Notes: generated by a model not told the origin, from the sequence alone. Counted from the stretch's first letter, positions 33,167-46,365 are shown. The stretch is 64,000 nt of DNA from Teichococcus coralli (GCF_009829925.1 NZ_SNVJ01000013.1:62001-126000), one strand, 5' to 3'. Program-made: numbers and translations.

Positions 33167-33373
33167 GTTCAGCGGCTCCCCCGCTGGCCGGCGGCCGCGC
33201 GGCCGCCTCGCGCTTCGGGCTCCAGGAGCATTGCAACCTCCCTCACAAGTCTGAAGAACATGGGGGAGGGCGACTCCGTTGCCCATTTTCAGGCCCGAAC
33301 CGCGCCCGGCGCGGTGAAACCGGCCGGCAGGCTCCCGCGTCTCCCTGCTGAACGGCCTTGAGGGACCCACGCC

Positions 33374-33697
33374 ATGCCACGTCTCGTTGCCGCCGCCGCC
33401 GCCCTGGGCGCTGCCATGGGCGCCGCCCTCCTTTGCCTGGGGGAGGCCAGCGCGGCCGAGCCCCTGCGGATCGCCGCCTGCCCCTCGCGCGAAAAGATGG
33501 AGCAGACGCTTCAGAGCGGCGGCAGGCTTTCGCCGGACGGCTGCCGGACCGTCACGGTGACGGAGGTGGGTTCCCCCGCCGGCCCGCTCTGCGTGCTGGA
33601 ATTCGCGCAGCAGTCGGGCGGCATTGTCGGCGCGATCACCGACGCCGTCGCCACGACCCAGTGGTGGGTGGACTGCAAGGACCTGCACCGCCCCTGA
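33374..33697 (+). CDS. small secreted protein of unknown function
   Basis: 107 residues: signal peptide (LVAAAAALGAAMGAALLCL then GEASA) and a mature part of about 80 residues with four Cys (ACPSREKMEQ, DGCRTVTV, PLCVLEF, VDCKDL), possibly two disulfides in the periplasm. GAGGGA lies before the ATG. Divergent from the GH15 gene. No family recognised. Confidence 0.65.
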   Translation: MPRLVAAAAALGAAMGAALLCLGEASAAEPLRIAACPSREKMEQTLQSGGRLSPDGCRTVTVTEVGSPAGPLCVLEFAQQSGGIVGAITDAVATTQWWVDCKDLHRP

Positions 33698-33715
33698 CGG
33701 CGAGGGCAGGGGGGG

Positions 33716-34930
33716 TCACGGCCCTCCCGGCGGGTCTCCAGGGCCGCCGCCAGCCGGCCACAGGACCGGCGCCTGTGCCGTGCCTTCCGCGGCGGGCAGC
33801 GCCGCGGGTTCCTCCTCGACCTCCACCGCCTCGATCCGCGCCCCGACGCGCAGGATCTTGTCGGTGCTGATGTCGATCTGCCGGATATCGTCCTGCGCCT
33901 GGGCGAAATGCCCCTTCAGCTTGCCGACGCGGTCGTTCAGCCGGCCGATATCGCCCATCAGCTTGCCCACCTCCTCCTGGATTCGGCCGGCCTGCGCCCG
34001 CATCCGGATGTCCTGCATCAGCGCCCGCATGGCCGAGAGCATGGCCCAAAGCGTGGTCGGCGAGGCGACGTAGACGCGCCTGCGCTGCGCCTCGTCCACC
34101 ACCGCCGCGAAGCCGGTGTGCAGCTCGGCGAAGACCGCCTCCGAGGGCACGAACAGGATGGCGCCCTCCGCCGTCTCGCCGGGGATCAGGTATTTCCGCG
34201 CGATGTCGTCCACATGCCTGCGCATGTCGGCGCTGAACTGCCGGGCGGCGACGGTGCGGGCCGGCGCGTCCTCGGCGTCGCGCAGCGCCTGCCAGGCCTC
34301 CAGCGGGAACTTGCTGTCCACCACCACCGGCCCGGGCGGATAGGGCAGGCGGATCAGGCAGTCGCAGCGCACCCCGGTCGAGAGCGTGTGCTGCCAGGCG
34401 AAGCCGTCCGGCGGCAGCCGGTCCTCGATGAGCTGCCGGAGCTGCATCTCCCCGAAGGCCCCGCGCGACTGCTTGTTGCCGAGGATGCCGGCCAGCGTGC
34501 TCACCTGGCTGCCCAGCGCCTCCATGTTCTGCCGCGCGGCGTCGATCACCGCCAGCCGCTCCTGGATCTGCCCCGCCGTCTCCTGCGTCCGCTGCGCCGA
34601 ATCGGCCAGGCTGCGCGCCAGCCGCTCGTTCTGCGTCGCCAGCGCCGTGTCCAGCCGCTGGTTCTGCGCCAGGATGCCGCGGTTCAGCGCCTCGGTGGTG
34701 GCGGCGAGGCGCTCGGCCAGCAGCCGGTCCTGCTGCGCCAGCCGGTCGGCGGTCATGCCGGCCAGCCGCTCCTGCGTGCCGGCCAGCGCCTCCAGCTTGC
34801 CGGCCAGCAGGGCGAAGCCCTCCATGGTCGCGCCGCCGTCACCAGCGGGGCGCCGCCGCAGAGCCAGCGCGAGCAGGCCCAGCGTGATCAGCACGGCGAC
34901 ACAGGCAAGCGGCAGAATCCAGTCGGACAT
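33716..34930 (-). CDS. rmuC: DNA recombination protein RmuC
   Basis: 404 residues. N-terminal membrane anchor (ILPLACVAVLITLGLLALAL), a long coiled-coil segment (about residues 40-160, rich in Gln, Arg and Leu), then the RmuC nuclease-like core: SRGAFGEMQLRQLIEDRLPP, VVVDSKFPLEAW, DDIARKYLIPGETAEGAILF and VPSEAVFAELH, ASPTTLWAMLSAMRALMQD. Limits DNA inversions or rearrangements in E. coli. The ATG at 34930 was chosen because the membrane segment follows directly. A proline-rich tail ends the protein. Confidence 0.93.
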   Translation of the reverse strand: MSDWILPLACVAVLITLGLLALALRRRPAGDGGATMEGFALLAGKLEALAGTQERLAGMTADRLAQQDRLLAERLAATTEALNRGILAQNQRLDTALATQNERLARSLADSAQRTQETAGQIQERLAVIDAARQNMEALGSQVSTLAGILGNKQSRGAFGEMQLRQLIEDRLPPDGFAWQHTLSTGVRCDCLIRLPYPPGPVVVDSKFPLEAWQALRDAEDAPARTVAARQFSADMRRHVDDIARKYLIPGETAEGAILFVPSEAVFAELHTGFAAVVDEAQRRRVYVASPTTLWAMLSAMRALMQDIRMRAQAGRIQEEVGKLMGDIGRLNDRVGKLKGHFAQAQDDIRQIDISTDKILRVGARIEAVEVEEEPAALPAAEGTAQAPVLWPAGGGPGDPPGGP

Positions 34931-35251
34931 CCAGGGCTCCGGAGCGAAGGACACCATTCCTCAGGCACGGAGGGTGGGTCCGCAGAAAGCTTGGGGGAGT
35001 GAGCTCCCCCAGACCCCCTCCTTCTTCTACCAGTTTTCGATGCGCCCGTGGCGCGGGGCATTCCTGACAGCCGCCTGCGGGCGCGCGCGGCCAAAGCGGC
35101 AAAACGGACAGGCAAGAAGAAAAGGGGGATCGGACGGATACGTCCGATGGGGAGCATCCAGTCTTCCCCGCTTCCCCGCTTCCCCAGGGCGATGGCGGAG
35201 GAGGCCGCCGGACGCTTGACGTCATTTCTCTTATGAGAGAATTTATCTCCC
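34931..35251. repeat. dispersed intergenic element, family A, copy 3, plus regulator promoter
   Basis: The element spans about 34990-35160. Left end TTGGGGGAGTGAGCTCCCCC then AGACCCCCTCCTTCTTCTACCAG; right end GGCAAGAAGAAAAGGGGGAT then a diverged palindrome (CGGACGGATACGTCCG). It sits between two divergent genes, unlike four of the other copies. The remaining 35160-35251 holds the promoter of the XRE regulator. Confidence 0.65.
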
Positions 35252-35260
35252 ATGAGAGAT
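35215..35260 (+). promoter_or_regulatory. promoter and double palindromic operator overlapping the XRE start codon
   Basis: A -35-like TTGACG at 35217-35222 is followed by two similar palindromes: TTCTCTTATGAGAGAA (35226-35241) and ATCTCCCATGAGAGAT (35245-35260). They share ATGAGAGA with 20-bp periodicity. The ATG of the regulator (35252) lies inside the second palindrome, and no ribosome binding site precedes it, which suggests an autoregulated, perhaps leaderless transcript. Confidence 0.6.
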
Positions 35261-35830
35261 GAACTCGCGCCCGACCCGCTGGAAAGCCGCCTGGCCACCC
35301 GCCTCGCCCGGCTCCGCGCCGAGCAGGGTCTCTCCCTGGAGGTCCTGGCCGAGCGCACCGCCATCAGCCGTGCCACCCTGTCCCGCCTGGAGCGCGGCGA
35401 GGCCAGCCCGACCGCCGCCATGCTCGGCCGCCTCTGCGCCGCCTATGGCCGCACGCTCTCCTGGCTGATGCGCGAGGTGGAGGAAAGCGCGCCGCCCCTG
35501 GTTCCCGCCGCCGCGCAGCCCTGCTGGACCGACCCCGAGACCGGCTTCCGCCGCCGCACCGTCTCGCCGCCCGGCCCCGGCCTGCGCGGCGAGATGCTGG
35601 AGGGCCGCCTGCCGCCCGGTGCCGCCATCGCCTACGCGGATTCGCCGCAGCCCGGCCTGGAGCACCACCTCTGGCTGCTGGAAGGCGCGCTGGAACTGAC
35701 CGTCGAGGGCGTCACCCACCGCCTCTCGCCCGGCGACTGCCTGCGCTACCGCCTGCATGGCGCGACGCGCTTCCACTGCCCGCCGGGCGGCGGCGCCGCC
35801 CGCTACGTCCTGGCCCTCTGCCAACCCTAG
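35252..35830 (+). CDS. XRE-family regulator with C-terminal cupin domain
   Basis: 192 residues. HTH_3 domain at about 12-70 (RLARLRAEQGLSLEVLAERT, AISRATLSRLERGEASPT), then a cupin at about 110-190 (GLEHHLWLLEGALELTVEG, LSPGDCLRYRLHGATRFHCP). Such regulators bind a small ligand in the cupin and usually repress an adjacent gene. It is 9 bp upstream of a GNAT acetyltransferase gene, likely its target and operon partner. Palindromes at the start codon are candidate own operators. Confidence 0.9.
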   Translation: MRDELAPDPLESRLATRLARLRAEQGLSLEVLAERTAISRATLSRLERGEASPTAAMLGRLCAAYGRTLSWLMREVEESAPPLVPAAAQPCWTDPETGFRRRTVSPPGPGLRGEMLEGRLPPGAAIAYADSPQPGLEHHLWLLEGALELTVEGVTHRLSPGDCLRYRLHGATRFHCPPGGGAARYVLALCQP

Positions 35831-35839
35831 GAACAGCCG

Positions 35840-36367
35840 ATGATCGAGGAACTCACCGCGGAAACCCTGCCGGCGGCGGTGCCGGCGCTCGCGGCCCTGC
35901 TGCGCGCCTGTGTTGGCGACGGCGCCAGCATCGGCTTCCTGCTGCCGATGCGGGAGGGTGAGGCGGAAGGCTTCTGGCAAGGCCAGGCGGCGGCGCTGCG
36001 CGAGGGTTCCCGCCGCGTACTGGTGGCGCGCGGTGGGGCAAGCCAGGGCGGCCGCATCCTGGGCACCGGGGCGCTGGCCCTGGCCGGCATGCCGAACGGC
36101 CGCCACCGCGCGGAGATCTCGAAGGTGATGGTCCACCCGGAAGCCCGCCGCCAGGGGATCGGCCGCGCCGTCATGCTGGCGCTGGAGGCGCTCGCCCGCG
36201 ACCTCGGCCGCCCGATGCTGGTGCTGGACACCCGCAGCGGCGACGCCGGCGAGGCGCTCTACCGCTCCCTCGGCTGGCGGCCCGCCGGGCAGGTGCCGGG
36301 CTACGCGCTGGACAATGACGGCTCGGGCGTCAGCACGACCTTCATGTACAAAAGGCTGGGGGAATGA
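35840..36367 (+). CDS. GNAT-family N-acetyltransferase
   Basis: 175 residues with the acetyl-CoA motif VMVHPEARRQGIGRAVMLAL and the C-terminal block LVLDTRSGDAGEALYRSLGW, which occurs in small-molecule or antibiotic acetyltransferases. Co-transcribed with the XRE/cupin regulator. Its last codons and TGA stop lie within the first palindrome of repeat copy 4. Substrate unknown. Confidence 0.9.
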   Translation: MIEELTAETLPAAVPALAALLRACVGDGASIGFLLPMREGEAEGFWQGQAAALREGSRRVLVARGGASQGGRILGTGALALAGMPNGRHRAEISKVMVHPEARRQGIGRAVMLALEALARDLGRPMLVLDTRSGDAGEALYRSLGWRPAGQVPGYALDNDGSGVSTTFMYKRLGE

Positions 36368-36552
36368 ATTCCCCCAGACCCCCATCTTTCTTTTGCGAGT
36401 TTTCGGTCGCGCCCGTGGAGGCGGCGGTTCCCCGCGGCCATTGCCAGGGCTGCTTCAGCCCCGGCATGCGCGCGCTTCGTCAGCGCTGAAAAAACCGGCA
36501 AAAACGAAGAAGAGGGGGTTCCGGGGGAGAATTCATTCCCCCCCCCCCGGCT
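36353..36552. repeat. dispersed intergenic element, family A, copy 4
   Basis: Left end GGGGGAATGAATTCCCCC (36359-36376) followed by AGACCCCCATCTTTCTTTTGC; right end CAAAAACGAAGAAGAGGGGG followed by GGGGGAGAATTCATTCCCCC (about 36523-36542). The two ends are inverted copies. The interior contains GCCAGGGCTGCTTCAGCC (36443-36460), identical over 18 bases to the reverse complement of 44124-44141 in copy 5. Lies between convergent genes, overlapping the 3' end of the GNAT gene. Confidence 0.8.
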
Positions 36553-36557
36553 TTTCC

Positions 36558-38135
<1,578 letters not shown>

Positions 38136-38445
38136 GGCGGGCAAGCCTTCCAAGCAGTCTGCTGGCGCGCGGGATAGACCCTCGCGGCGCGCGGCTCAAC
38201 CGGAAGCGGCGCAGGGCAGGGATACCGCGCCTACCCCTTCGGAGGAGCGGAGCGCGCCGACCGGGGGGAGAAGGCGTGTCCCTGTCGGCTGAGGGCGTTC
38301 TGCGGGAGGAGGGCAGGGGGCGCTGCCCCTGCACCCCCGCCGGGGTGGCGGTGCCACCCCGGACCCCGCCATCAGTCGGGAAGTCCGGAAACCTCAGGGT
38401 CCTGGCGGGGCGGGTCCGGGAGGGGCGGCGCCCCTCGCGGCGCTC
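38136..38445. repeat. GC-rich intergenic palindromic repeat, family B, copy 1
   Basis: 310 bp between two minus-strand genes. Palindromes GGGGGCGCTGCCCC (38317-38330), GGGGTGGCGGTGCCACCCC (38342-38360), and GGCGGGGCGGGTCCGGGAGG with GGGCGGCGCCC (to 38434). The 17-base ACCCCGGACCCCGCCAT (38356-38372) occurs unchanged at 57733-57749. The purH promoter should lie at the purH end of the gap. No gene is seen. Confidence 0.6.
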
Positions 38446-41308
<2,863 letters not shown>

Positions 41309-41322
<14 letters not shown>

Positions 41323-41533
41323 CGTCGCCCGCGCCCTCGGCCAGGACGTAGGTGCGCGAGCAATAGGGGCAGGTCACCTGCCGGTCCTCGATGCGCAGGA
41401 ACACCCGCGGATGGCCCAGCGCCCGCTCGCCGCCGTCGCAGGCCACCACGCGGCTGTGGACCTCGATCAGCTCCTCCGGCGTCACGCCGGCGAGCGCCTT
41501 CGGGGTGTATTGCGTCAGGTTCGGGTCGCGCAT
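41309..41533 (-). CDS. zf-CHCC zinc-finger domain protein
   Basis: 74 residues. HPRVFLRIEDRQVTCPYCSR and the preceding ACDGGERALGH give a Cys-x6-His...Cys-x2-Cys ligand set, as in the zf-CHCC family related to the NDUFS6 subunit of complex I. Such proteins are small and usually precede unrelated genes. The ATG at 41533 gives the family size; its 3' end overlaps polA by 14 bp, so the two are co-translated. Confidence 0.85.
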
Positions 41534-41733
41534 GGCTGGTTTCCCGTGCTGGGGCAGGACGATGGGAGCGGAACTGGGCGGAACATAGGGGCAGCGGGAC
41601 CGGCCCGCCAGTCGGGGCCGGGGCATGACGGGAATGGACGGCGCCCATGCCACACAAGCCCGTGCGCCCCGCGCAACCGGCCCTCGCGCACGTCCTTCAT
41701 CCCCTGTCCGCCACGTTCCGGGAGTTCCCGCCG

Positions 41734-42495
41734 ATGCCCCTCTCGATCCAGGCCGGCCTCTGGGGCCTGCTCGGCGGCCTCGCGCTTGTGCTCGGCGCCG
41801 CCATCGCCTGGTTCGCCTCCCTGCCGCAGCGGCTGGTGGCGGGGGTGATGGCGCTCGGCGCCGGCGTGCTGATCTCCGCCGTGGCCTTCGACCTGATGGA
41901 CGAGGCTTTCAACGAGGGCGGCCTCCTCCCCACCGCCGGCGGCTTCCTGGCCGGCGCCCTCGTCTATACCCTCGCCAACGTCGCGCTCGCCCGCCACGGC
42001 GCCCGCCACCGCAAGCGCTCCGGCCACGCCTCCGGAGCGCAGCAGCCGGAAGCCGGCTCCGGCGGCTTGGCCATCGCGGTGGGCGCCCTGCTGGACGGCA
42101 TCCCCGAATCGGTGGTGATCGGCGTCAGTCTGCTGGGCGGGGCAGGGGTCAGCATCTCCACCGTGGCCGCGGTCTTTCTGTCCAACATGCCGGAAGGCCT
42201 TTCCAGCGCCGCCGGCATGCGCCGCGCCGGGCGCCCCGCCTCCTATGTCTTCGGCGTCTGGGGCGGCATCGCGCTGGCTTCTGGGCTCGCCGCGCTGATC
42301 GGCAACCTGGCCCTGGCCGACGCGCCGCCCGAAGTCACCGCCGCCACCAACGCCGTGGCCGCCGGCGCCATCCTCGCCATGCTGGCGGACACCATGATCC
42401 CCGAGGCCTTCGAGACGGCGCACGACTATGCCGGGCTGATCACCGTGGCGGGCTTCCTGGTGGCCTTCGCCCTGGCGCATCTCGGCGGCGGCTGA
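41734..42495 (+). CDS. ZIP-family metal transporter
   Basis: 253 residues with about 7-8 membrane segments. The central block AVGALLDGIPESVVIGVSLL and TVAAVFLSNMPEGLSSAAGM carry the conserved His/Asp/Glu/Pro pattern of ZIP transporters (here D-G-I-P-E-S and N-M-P-E-G), and LADTMIPEAFE near the end matches TM helix 7. Typical ZIPs have HxxPEG; here Asp replaces the first His, so metal preference may differ. A His/Arg-rich loop (ARHGARHRKRSGH) could bind metal. Start: ATG 41734 with GGGAG upstream. Confidence 0.82.
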   Translation: MPLSIQAGLWGLLGGLALVLGAAIAWFASLPQRLVAGVMALGAGVLISAVAFDLMDEAFNEGGLLPTAGGFLAGALVYTLANVALARHGARHRKRSGHASGAQQPEAGSGGLAIAVGALLDGIPESVVIGVSLLGGAGVSISTVAAVFLSNMPEGLSSAAGMRRAGRPASYVFGVWGGIALASGLAALIGNLALADAPPEVTAATNAVAAGAILAMLADTMIPEAFETAHDYAGLITVAGFLVAFALAHLGGG

Positions 42496-42586
42496 GCGCG
42501 CCGCCGGCGGTTGACCCGGCCGGACCCCTGGGGAAGGCTGGCGCCATCGCAGCACGACCGCCCGCCGCTCCCTGAGGAGACCTCCC

Positions 42587-44020
42587 TTGGCCCGCACCCT
42601 GATCCGCGCCTCGCATGTCATCGCCTACCAGGAGGGCGGCCACCGCCACCTGCGGGACGGGGTGGTGGTGCTGGAGGACGACCGCATCCTCCATGTCGGC
42701 CGCGACTTCGACGGCCCGGTGGACGCCACCCTCGACGCCACCGGCAAGGTCGTCACCCCCGGCTTCATCAACACCCACGCCCACCTCTCCGAGAGCCCGC
42801 TCGACAAGAGCTTCGTCGAGGACCGCGGCCCGCGGCAGTTCTACCTTTCCGGCCTGTTCGAGTTCCTCTCGGCGCGGGACGGCGCCATCACCGAGGCGGC
42901 GCGCCGCGCCTGCATCGCCTATTCGATGCCCGAGCTGCTGCGCACCGGCACCACCACCATCATGGAGATCGGCTGGCACGGCGACGTGGTGGCCGAGCAT
43001 GCCGCCCGCTGCGGCCTCCGCGCCTATATCGGCCAGGGCTACCGCTCCGGCCGCTGGTTCACCGCCAACGGCCGCGCGGTGGAATACGAGTGGTCCGAGG
43101 ATGACGGCTTCGGCGCCATGGACGCCGCCATCCGCTTCATCGAGCAGGTGGACGGGCGCGAGAACGGCCGCATCAAGGGCTTCCTCACGCCGATGCAGGT
43201 GGATACCTGCTCCGAGGCGCTGCTGCGCCGCTCCGCCGAGGCCTCCCGCGCCATGGGCGTGCCGCTGGCGCTGCACGTCTCGCAATCCGTGCCCGAGTTC
43301 CACGAGATGACGCGGCGCAACGGCTGCACGCCGATTGAGTGGCTAAACGGCATCGGCTTCCTCGGCCCCAACTGCATCCTCGGCCACTGCATCATTCCCG
43401 GCGAGAGCAGCTGGGCCAACTACCAGGCCGACGACATCGGCATCCTGGCCGATACCGGCGCCAACGTGGCCCATGCCGTCTGGGTCTTCGCCCGCCGCGG
43501 CATCGCCATGGAGAGCTTCGCCCGCTACCAGGCGCGCGGCGTCAACATGACGCTGGCCACCGACACCTGCCCGCAAAGCATGATCGAGGCGATGCGCTGG
43601 ACCTCGGTGGTCAGCAAGATCGTGGACCGCCGCACCCAGGTCGCCACCGCCGTCGACGTGTTCAACGCCGCCACCCTGAACGGCGCCAGGGCGCTCGGTC
43701 GCGACGACCTCGGCCGCATCGCCCCCGGCGCCAAGGCGGACCTGCTGGTCTGGAAGGCGGATTCCATGTTCATGACGCCGCTGCGCGACCCGATCCGCAA
43801 CCTCGTCTTCTCCGCCACGGCGGAGGACCTCGAAACCTCCATCATCGACGGCCGCGTGGTGATGCGGGACGGCGTGGTGCCGGGCTACGACCCGGTGGAA
43901 CTCGGCCGCGCCGTGCAGGAGGGCGCCGAGGCCATGTGGAACGGCATGAAGCAGCGCGACTGGGCGGGGCGGAACATCGAACAGCTCTCGCCTTCCAGCT
44001 TCCCCCCCTTCCAGGGCTGA
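42587..44020 (+). CDS. metal-dependent amidohydrolase (SsnA/AtzA-like)
   Basis: 477 residues. Metal ligands of the amidohydrolase barrel: TPGFINTHAHLSE (HxH), ALHVSQS (His), ILGHCI (His) and LATDTCPQS (Asp). The flanking beta-sandwich is completed by GAKADLLVWKADSMFM. Family members deaminate or dechlorinate ring or amide substrates (chlorohydrolases, guanine or cytosine deaminases). The start is TTG at 42587, supported by GAGGAGA six bases upstream and by N-terminal similarity; an ATG at 42617 is less convincing. Substrate unknown. Confidence 0.85.
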   Translation: MARTLIRASHVIAYQEGGHRHLRDGVVVLEDDRILHVGRDFDGPVDATLDATGKVVTPGFINTHAHLSESPLDKSFVEDRGPRQFYLSGLFEFLSARDGAITEAARRACIAYSMPELLRTGTTTIMEIGWHGDVVAEHAARCGLRAYIGQGYRSGRWFTANGRAVEYEWSEDDGFGAMDAAIRFIEQVDGRENGRIKGFLTPMQVDTCSEALLRRSAEASRAMGVPLALHVSQSVPEFHEMTRRNGCTPIEWLNGIGFLGPNCILGHCIIPGESSWANYQADDIGILADTGANVAHAVWVFARRGIAMESFARYQARGVNMTLATDTCPQSMIEAMRWTSVVSKIVDRRTQVATAVDVFNAATLNGARALGRDDLGRIAPGAKADLLVWKADSMFMTPLRDPIRNLVFSATAEDLETSIIDGRVVMRDGVVPGYDPVELGRAVQEGAEAMWNGMKQRDWAGRNIEQLSPSSFPPFQG

Positions 44021-44035
44021 ACGCCCCGGCGGCGG

Positions 44036-44244
44036 AACCGGGGGGAGAAGAAATTCTCTCCCCCGACCCCCCACTTCGTTTTTCTGCCAGCTTTGTCGTG
44101 CCGGTGAAGCGCGCTCACGCCGCGGCTGAAGCAGCCCTGGCGACCACATCCGGCGCTCCGGGCCTGGACCGCGCTGCCCGCCATCCCGCACAAAACGCAA
44201 AGAAAAAAGAAGGGGGCCTGAGGGAATTCCTTCCCCCAGCCTTT
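44036..44244. repeat. dispersed intergenic element, family A, copy 5
   Basis: Left end GGGGGGAGAAGAAATTCTCT and CCCCC, then ACCCCCCACTTCGTTTTTCTG; right end GCAAAGAAAAAAGAAGGGGG, then GGGAATTCCTTCCC. The interior GGCTGAAGCAGCCCTGGC (44124-44141) is the exact reverse complement of the inner part of copy 4. Sits between convergent genes. The ends would act as terminators for both genes. Confidence 0.8.
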
Positions 44245-44251
44245 CTCCCTT

Positions 44252-44611
44252 TCAGCGCAGGGCGCTGCCCATCTTGTCGAGCATCGCCGAGGCGGCGTTC
44301 ACGCAGGCCTGCATCGACTCGCGCTCGGAGCAGTGGATGGCGATGGAATCGTTGCCGCGGCGCAGCATGAAGGCCGCGCCGGGCGGTGGCGGCGGATGGT
44401 GCGGGCCCATCATCCCGCCGCCCGGGCCGCGCCCGCCATCCGGGTGGCCATGGCCGCCGGGCCCGCGCATCGGGGGGCCCGGAGGCGCCTCGTTGCCGGC
44501 GGCGGGCGGGCCGCCATTGCCGGGGCCGGGGGGCGGGGCGGGCTGCGCGGCGGCCAGGCCGGCCAGCCCCAGGAAGGCGGCACCCATGACCGGGATCAGC
44601 AGTTTGCGCAT
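44252..44611 (-). CDS. small secreted Pro/Gly-rich protein
   Basis: 119 residues: signal peptide (LLIPVMGAAFLGLAGLAAAQ), then a long Pro/Gly/His-rich stretch (about residues 24-80) and a short conserved-looking end (NDSIAIHCSERESMQACVNA). The His/Met/Gly-rich part (GPGGGMMGPHHPPPPPG) could bind metal ions, but this is only composition. No domain recognised. Convergent to the amidohydrolase gene, separated by repeat copy 5. Confidence 0.65.
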   Translation of the reverse strand: MRKLLIPVMGAAFLGLAGLAAAQPAPPPGPGNGGPPAAGNEAPPGPPMRGPGGHGHPDGGRGPGGGMMGPHHPPPPPGAAFMLRRGNDSIAIHCSERESMQACVNAASAMLDKMGSALR

Positions 44612-44719
44612 CAGGGTCTCCCTTGGCTCTCGGGAGGGCCGGCGGGGGCCGCCCTCCTGCGGGGAGGCTAACGCGCCGGCGCGTGACGGTGTCGCACGCT
44701 TCGCAACGGAGTGTGGCGC

Positions 44720-45511
44720 CTACTTCTCGACGAAGGCCTTCTCGATGACATAGTGGCCCGGCCGGTTGTTCGAGCCTTCCTCGAAGCCGCGCGCCTCCAG
44801 CAGCGCCTTCATCGAGGCCAGCATCTCCGGGCTGCCGCAGAGCATCACCCGGTCCTGCTCCGGCGAGATCGGTGGCAGCCCGAGATCGGCGCAAAGCCTG
44901 CCGCTCTCGATCAGGTCGGTCACGCGGCCCTGGTTGCGGAAGGGCTCGCGCGTCACGGTCGGGTAATAGACCAGCTTGTCCCGCACCAGTTCGCCCAGCA
45001 GCTCGTGCCGCGGCAGCTCCTGGCTCAGCCAGTCGTGGTAGGCCAGCTCCTTCACCTCGCGCACGCCGTGCAGCAGCACCACGCGCTCGAAGCGGTCATA
45101 GACCTCCGGCTCCTTCACCAGCGACATGAAGGGCGCGAGCCCCGTGCCGGTGCCGAACATCCACAGCGTGCGCCCGGGCAGCAGGTTGTCCGGCAGCAGC
45201 GTGCCGACCGACTTGCGGCCGATCAGCACCTGGTCCCCCGGCCGGATGTGCTGCAGCCGGCTGGTCAGCGGCCCGTCCGGCACCTTGATGGAGAGGAACT
45301 CCAGGTAGGGGTCGTAGGGCGCCGAGACCATGGAATAGGCGCGCAGCAGCGGCTTGCCGTCCACCTTCAGCCCGATCATCGCGAACTGCCCGGCCTGGAA
45401 GCGGAAGGCGTCGTCGCGCGTGCAGCGGAAGGTGAACAGCCGGTCCGTCCAGTGGTGGACGTATTCGACCGTCTCGGTGAAGAAGGCGGCGTTGGGGGCG
45501 GGTGCGTTCAT
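44720..45511 (-). CDS. fpr: ferredoxin/flavodoxin-NADP+ reductase
   Basis: 263 residues. FAD block LRAYSMVSAPYDPYLEFLS, phosphate loop GPLTSRLQHIRPGDQV, NADP-binding GTGTGLAPFMSLV and VMLCGSPEM, and the C-terminal end NNRPGHYVIEKAFVEK that covers the flavin in bacterial subclass I enzymes. It moves electrons between NADPH and ferredoxin or flavodoxin, often under oxidative stress. ATG at 45511; a longer frame upstream has no similarity. Divergent from a GNAT gene. Confidence 0.95.
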   Translation of the reverse strand: MNAPAPNAAFFTETVEYVHHWTDRLFTFRCTRDDAFRFQAGQFAMIGLKVDGKPLLRAYSMVSAPYDPYLEFLSIKVPDGPLTSRLQHIRPGDQVLIGRKSVGTLLPDNLLPGRTLWMFGTGTGLAPFMSLVKEPEVYDRFERVVLLHGVREVKELAYHDWLSQELPRHELLGELVRDKLVYYPTVTREPFRNQGRVTDLIESGRLCADLGLPPISPEQDRVMLCGSPEMLASMKALLEARGFEEGSNNRPGHYVIEKAFVEK

Positions 45512-45633
45512 CGGCGGAAAGATTTGTCTCGCCCGCGCGCGGAACAAGCGGCTCCGCGCCGGGAAATGGGGGCGTGGGGGGGAGAACGGCGCGGCTTGCG
45601 CCACGGCGCCTTTGCGGTCCAGCCTCGCCTATC

Positions 45634-46365
45634 ATGACAACCGCCCCCGACGCCACACCCCAGGTTCCGCCGGTCGCCCCTCCCGTGGGGCCCGAGGTCG
45701 ATCCCACCCCCCGCCCGCTGCCCGCGCGCGTCCCGCACCGCGGCACGACCGTCACGCTGGAGCCGCTCGGCCTCCGCCATGCGGAGGAGCTGTGGGAGGC
45801 CACCCGCGGCGCCGAGGACAGCTGGGCCTATTTGGGCTACGGCCCCTTCCCGGACCTCCCCGCCTTCCGCCGCTTCATCGCCGGCTTCGCCACCACGCAC
45901 GACCCGATGGCCTGGGCGGTGCGGCCGCATGTCTCCGGCCGCGCCTCCGGCTGGCTGACGCTGATGGAGATCCAGCCCGCCAACGCCGCCATCGAGCTGG
46001 GCAACATCTGGTTCGGCCCCCGCATGCAGCGCACCCGCGCCGCCACCGAGGCCATGTTCCTGCTGATGCGCCACGCCATGGACGACCTCGGCTACCGCCG
46101 CCTGGTCTGGAAGTGCAACGCCCTGAACGCCCCCTCGCAGCGGGCGGCGGCACGGCTGGGCTTCGTGCCGGAGGGCCTGCACCGGGCGCATCTCGTGGTG
46201 AAGGGGCGGCGGCGCGACACCGCCTGGTTCTCCATCCTGGAGGACGAATGGCCCGCCCGGCGCGACGCCATCGCCGCCTGGCTGGCGGATGGGAATTTCG
46301 ACCACAAGGGTGTGGCGCGGCAGCCGCTCCGCGCCGGAGAAGGGGCGCCGCGGCCCAAAGGCTGA
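45634..46365 (+). CDS. GNAT-family N-acetyltransferase (RimJ/RimL-like)
   Basis: 243 residues. The N-terminal ~30 residues are proline-rich; the acetyltransferase part includes VTLEPLGLRHAEELWEAT, IELGNIWFGPRMQRTRAATE and YRRLVWKCNALNAPSQRAAA, then ARLGFVPEGLHRAHLVVKGR, as in RimL-type enzymes acting on N-termini or small amines. ATG at 45634, in the divergent gap to fpr. Substrate unknown. Confidence 0.88.
   Translation: MTTAPDATPQVPPVAPPVGPEVDPTPRPLPARVPHRGTTVTLEPLGLRHAEELWEATRGAEDSWAYLGYGPFPDLPAFRRFIAGFATTHDPMAWAVRPHVSGRASGWLTLMEIQPANAAIELGNIWFGPRMQRTRAATEAMFLLMRHAMDDLGYRRLVWKCNALNAPSQRAAARLGFVPEGLHRAHLVVKGRRRDTAWFSILEDEWPARRDAIAAWLADGNFDHKGVARQPLRAGEGAPRPKG

Noticed and set aside
38136..38220. 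Purine riboswitch upstream of purH
   Set aside because: No conserved three-way junction could be recognised; the gap is filled mainly by a GC-rich repeat.
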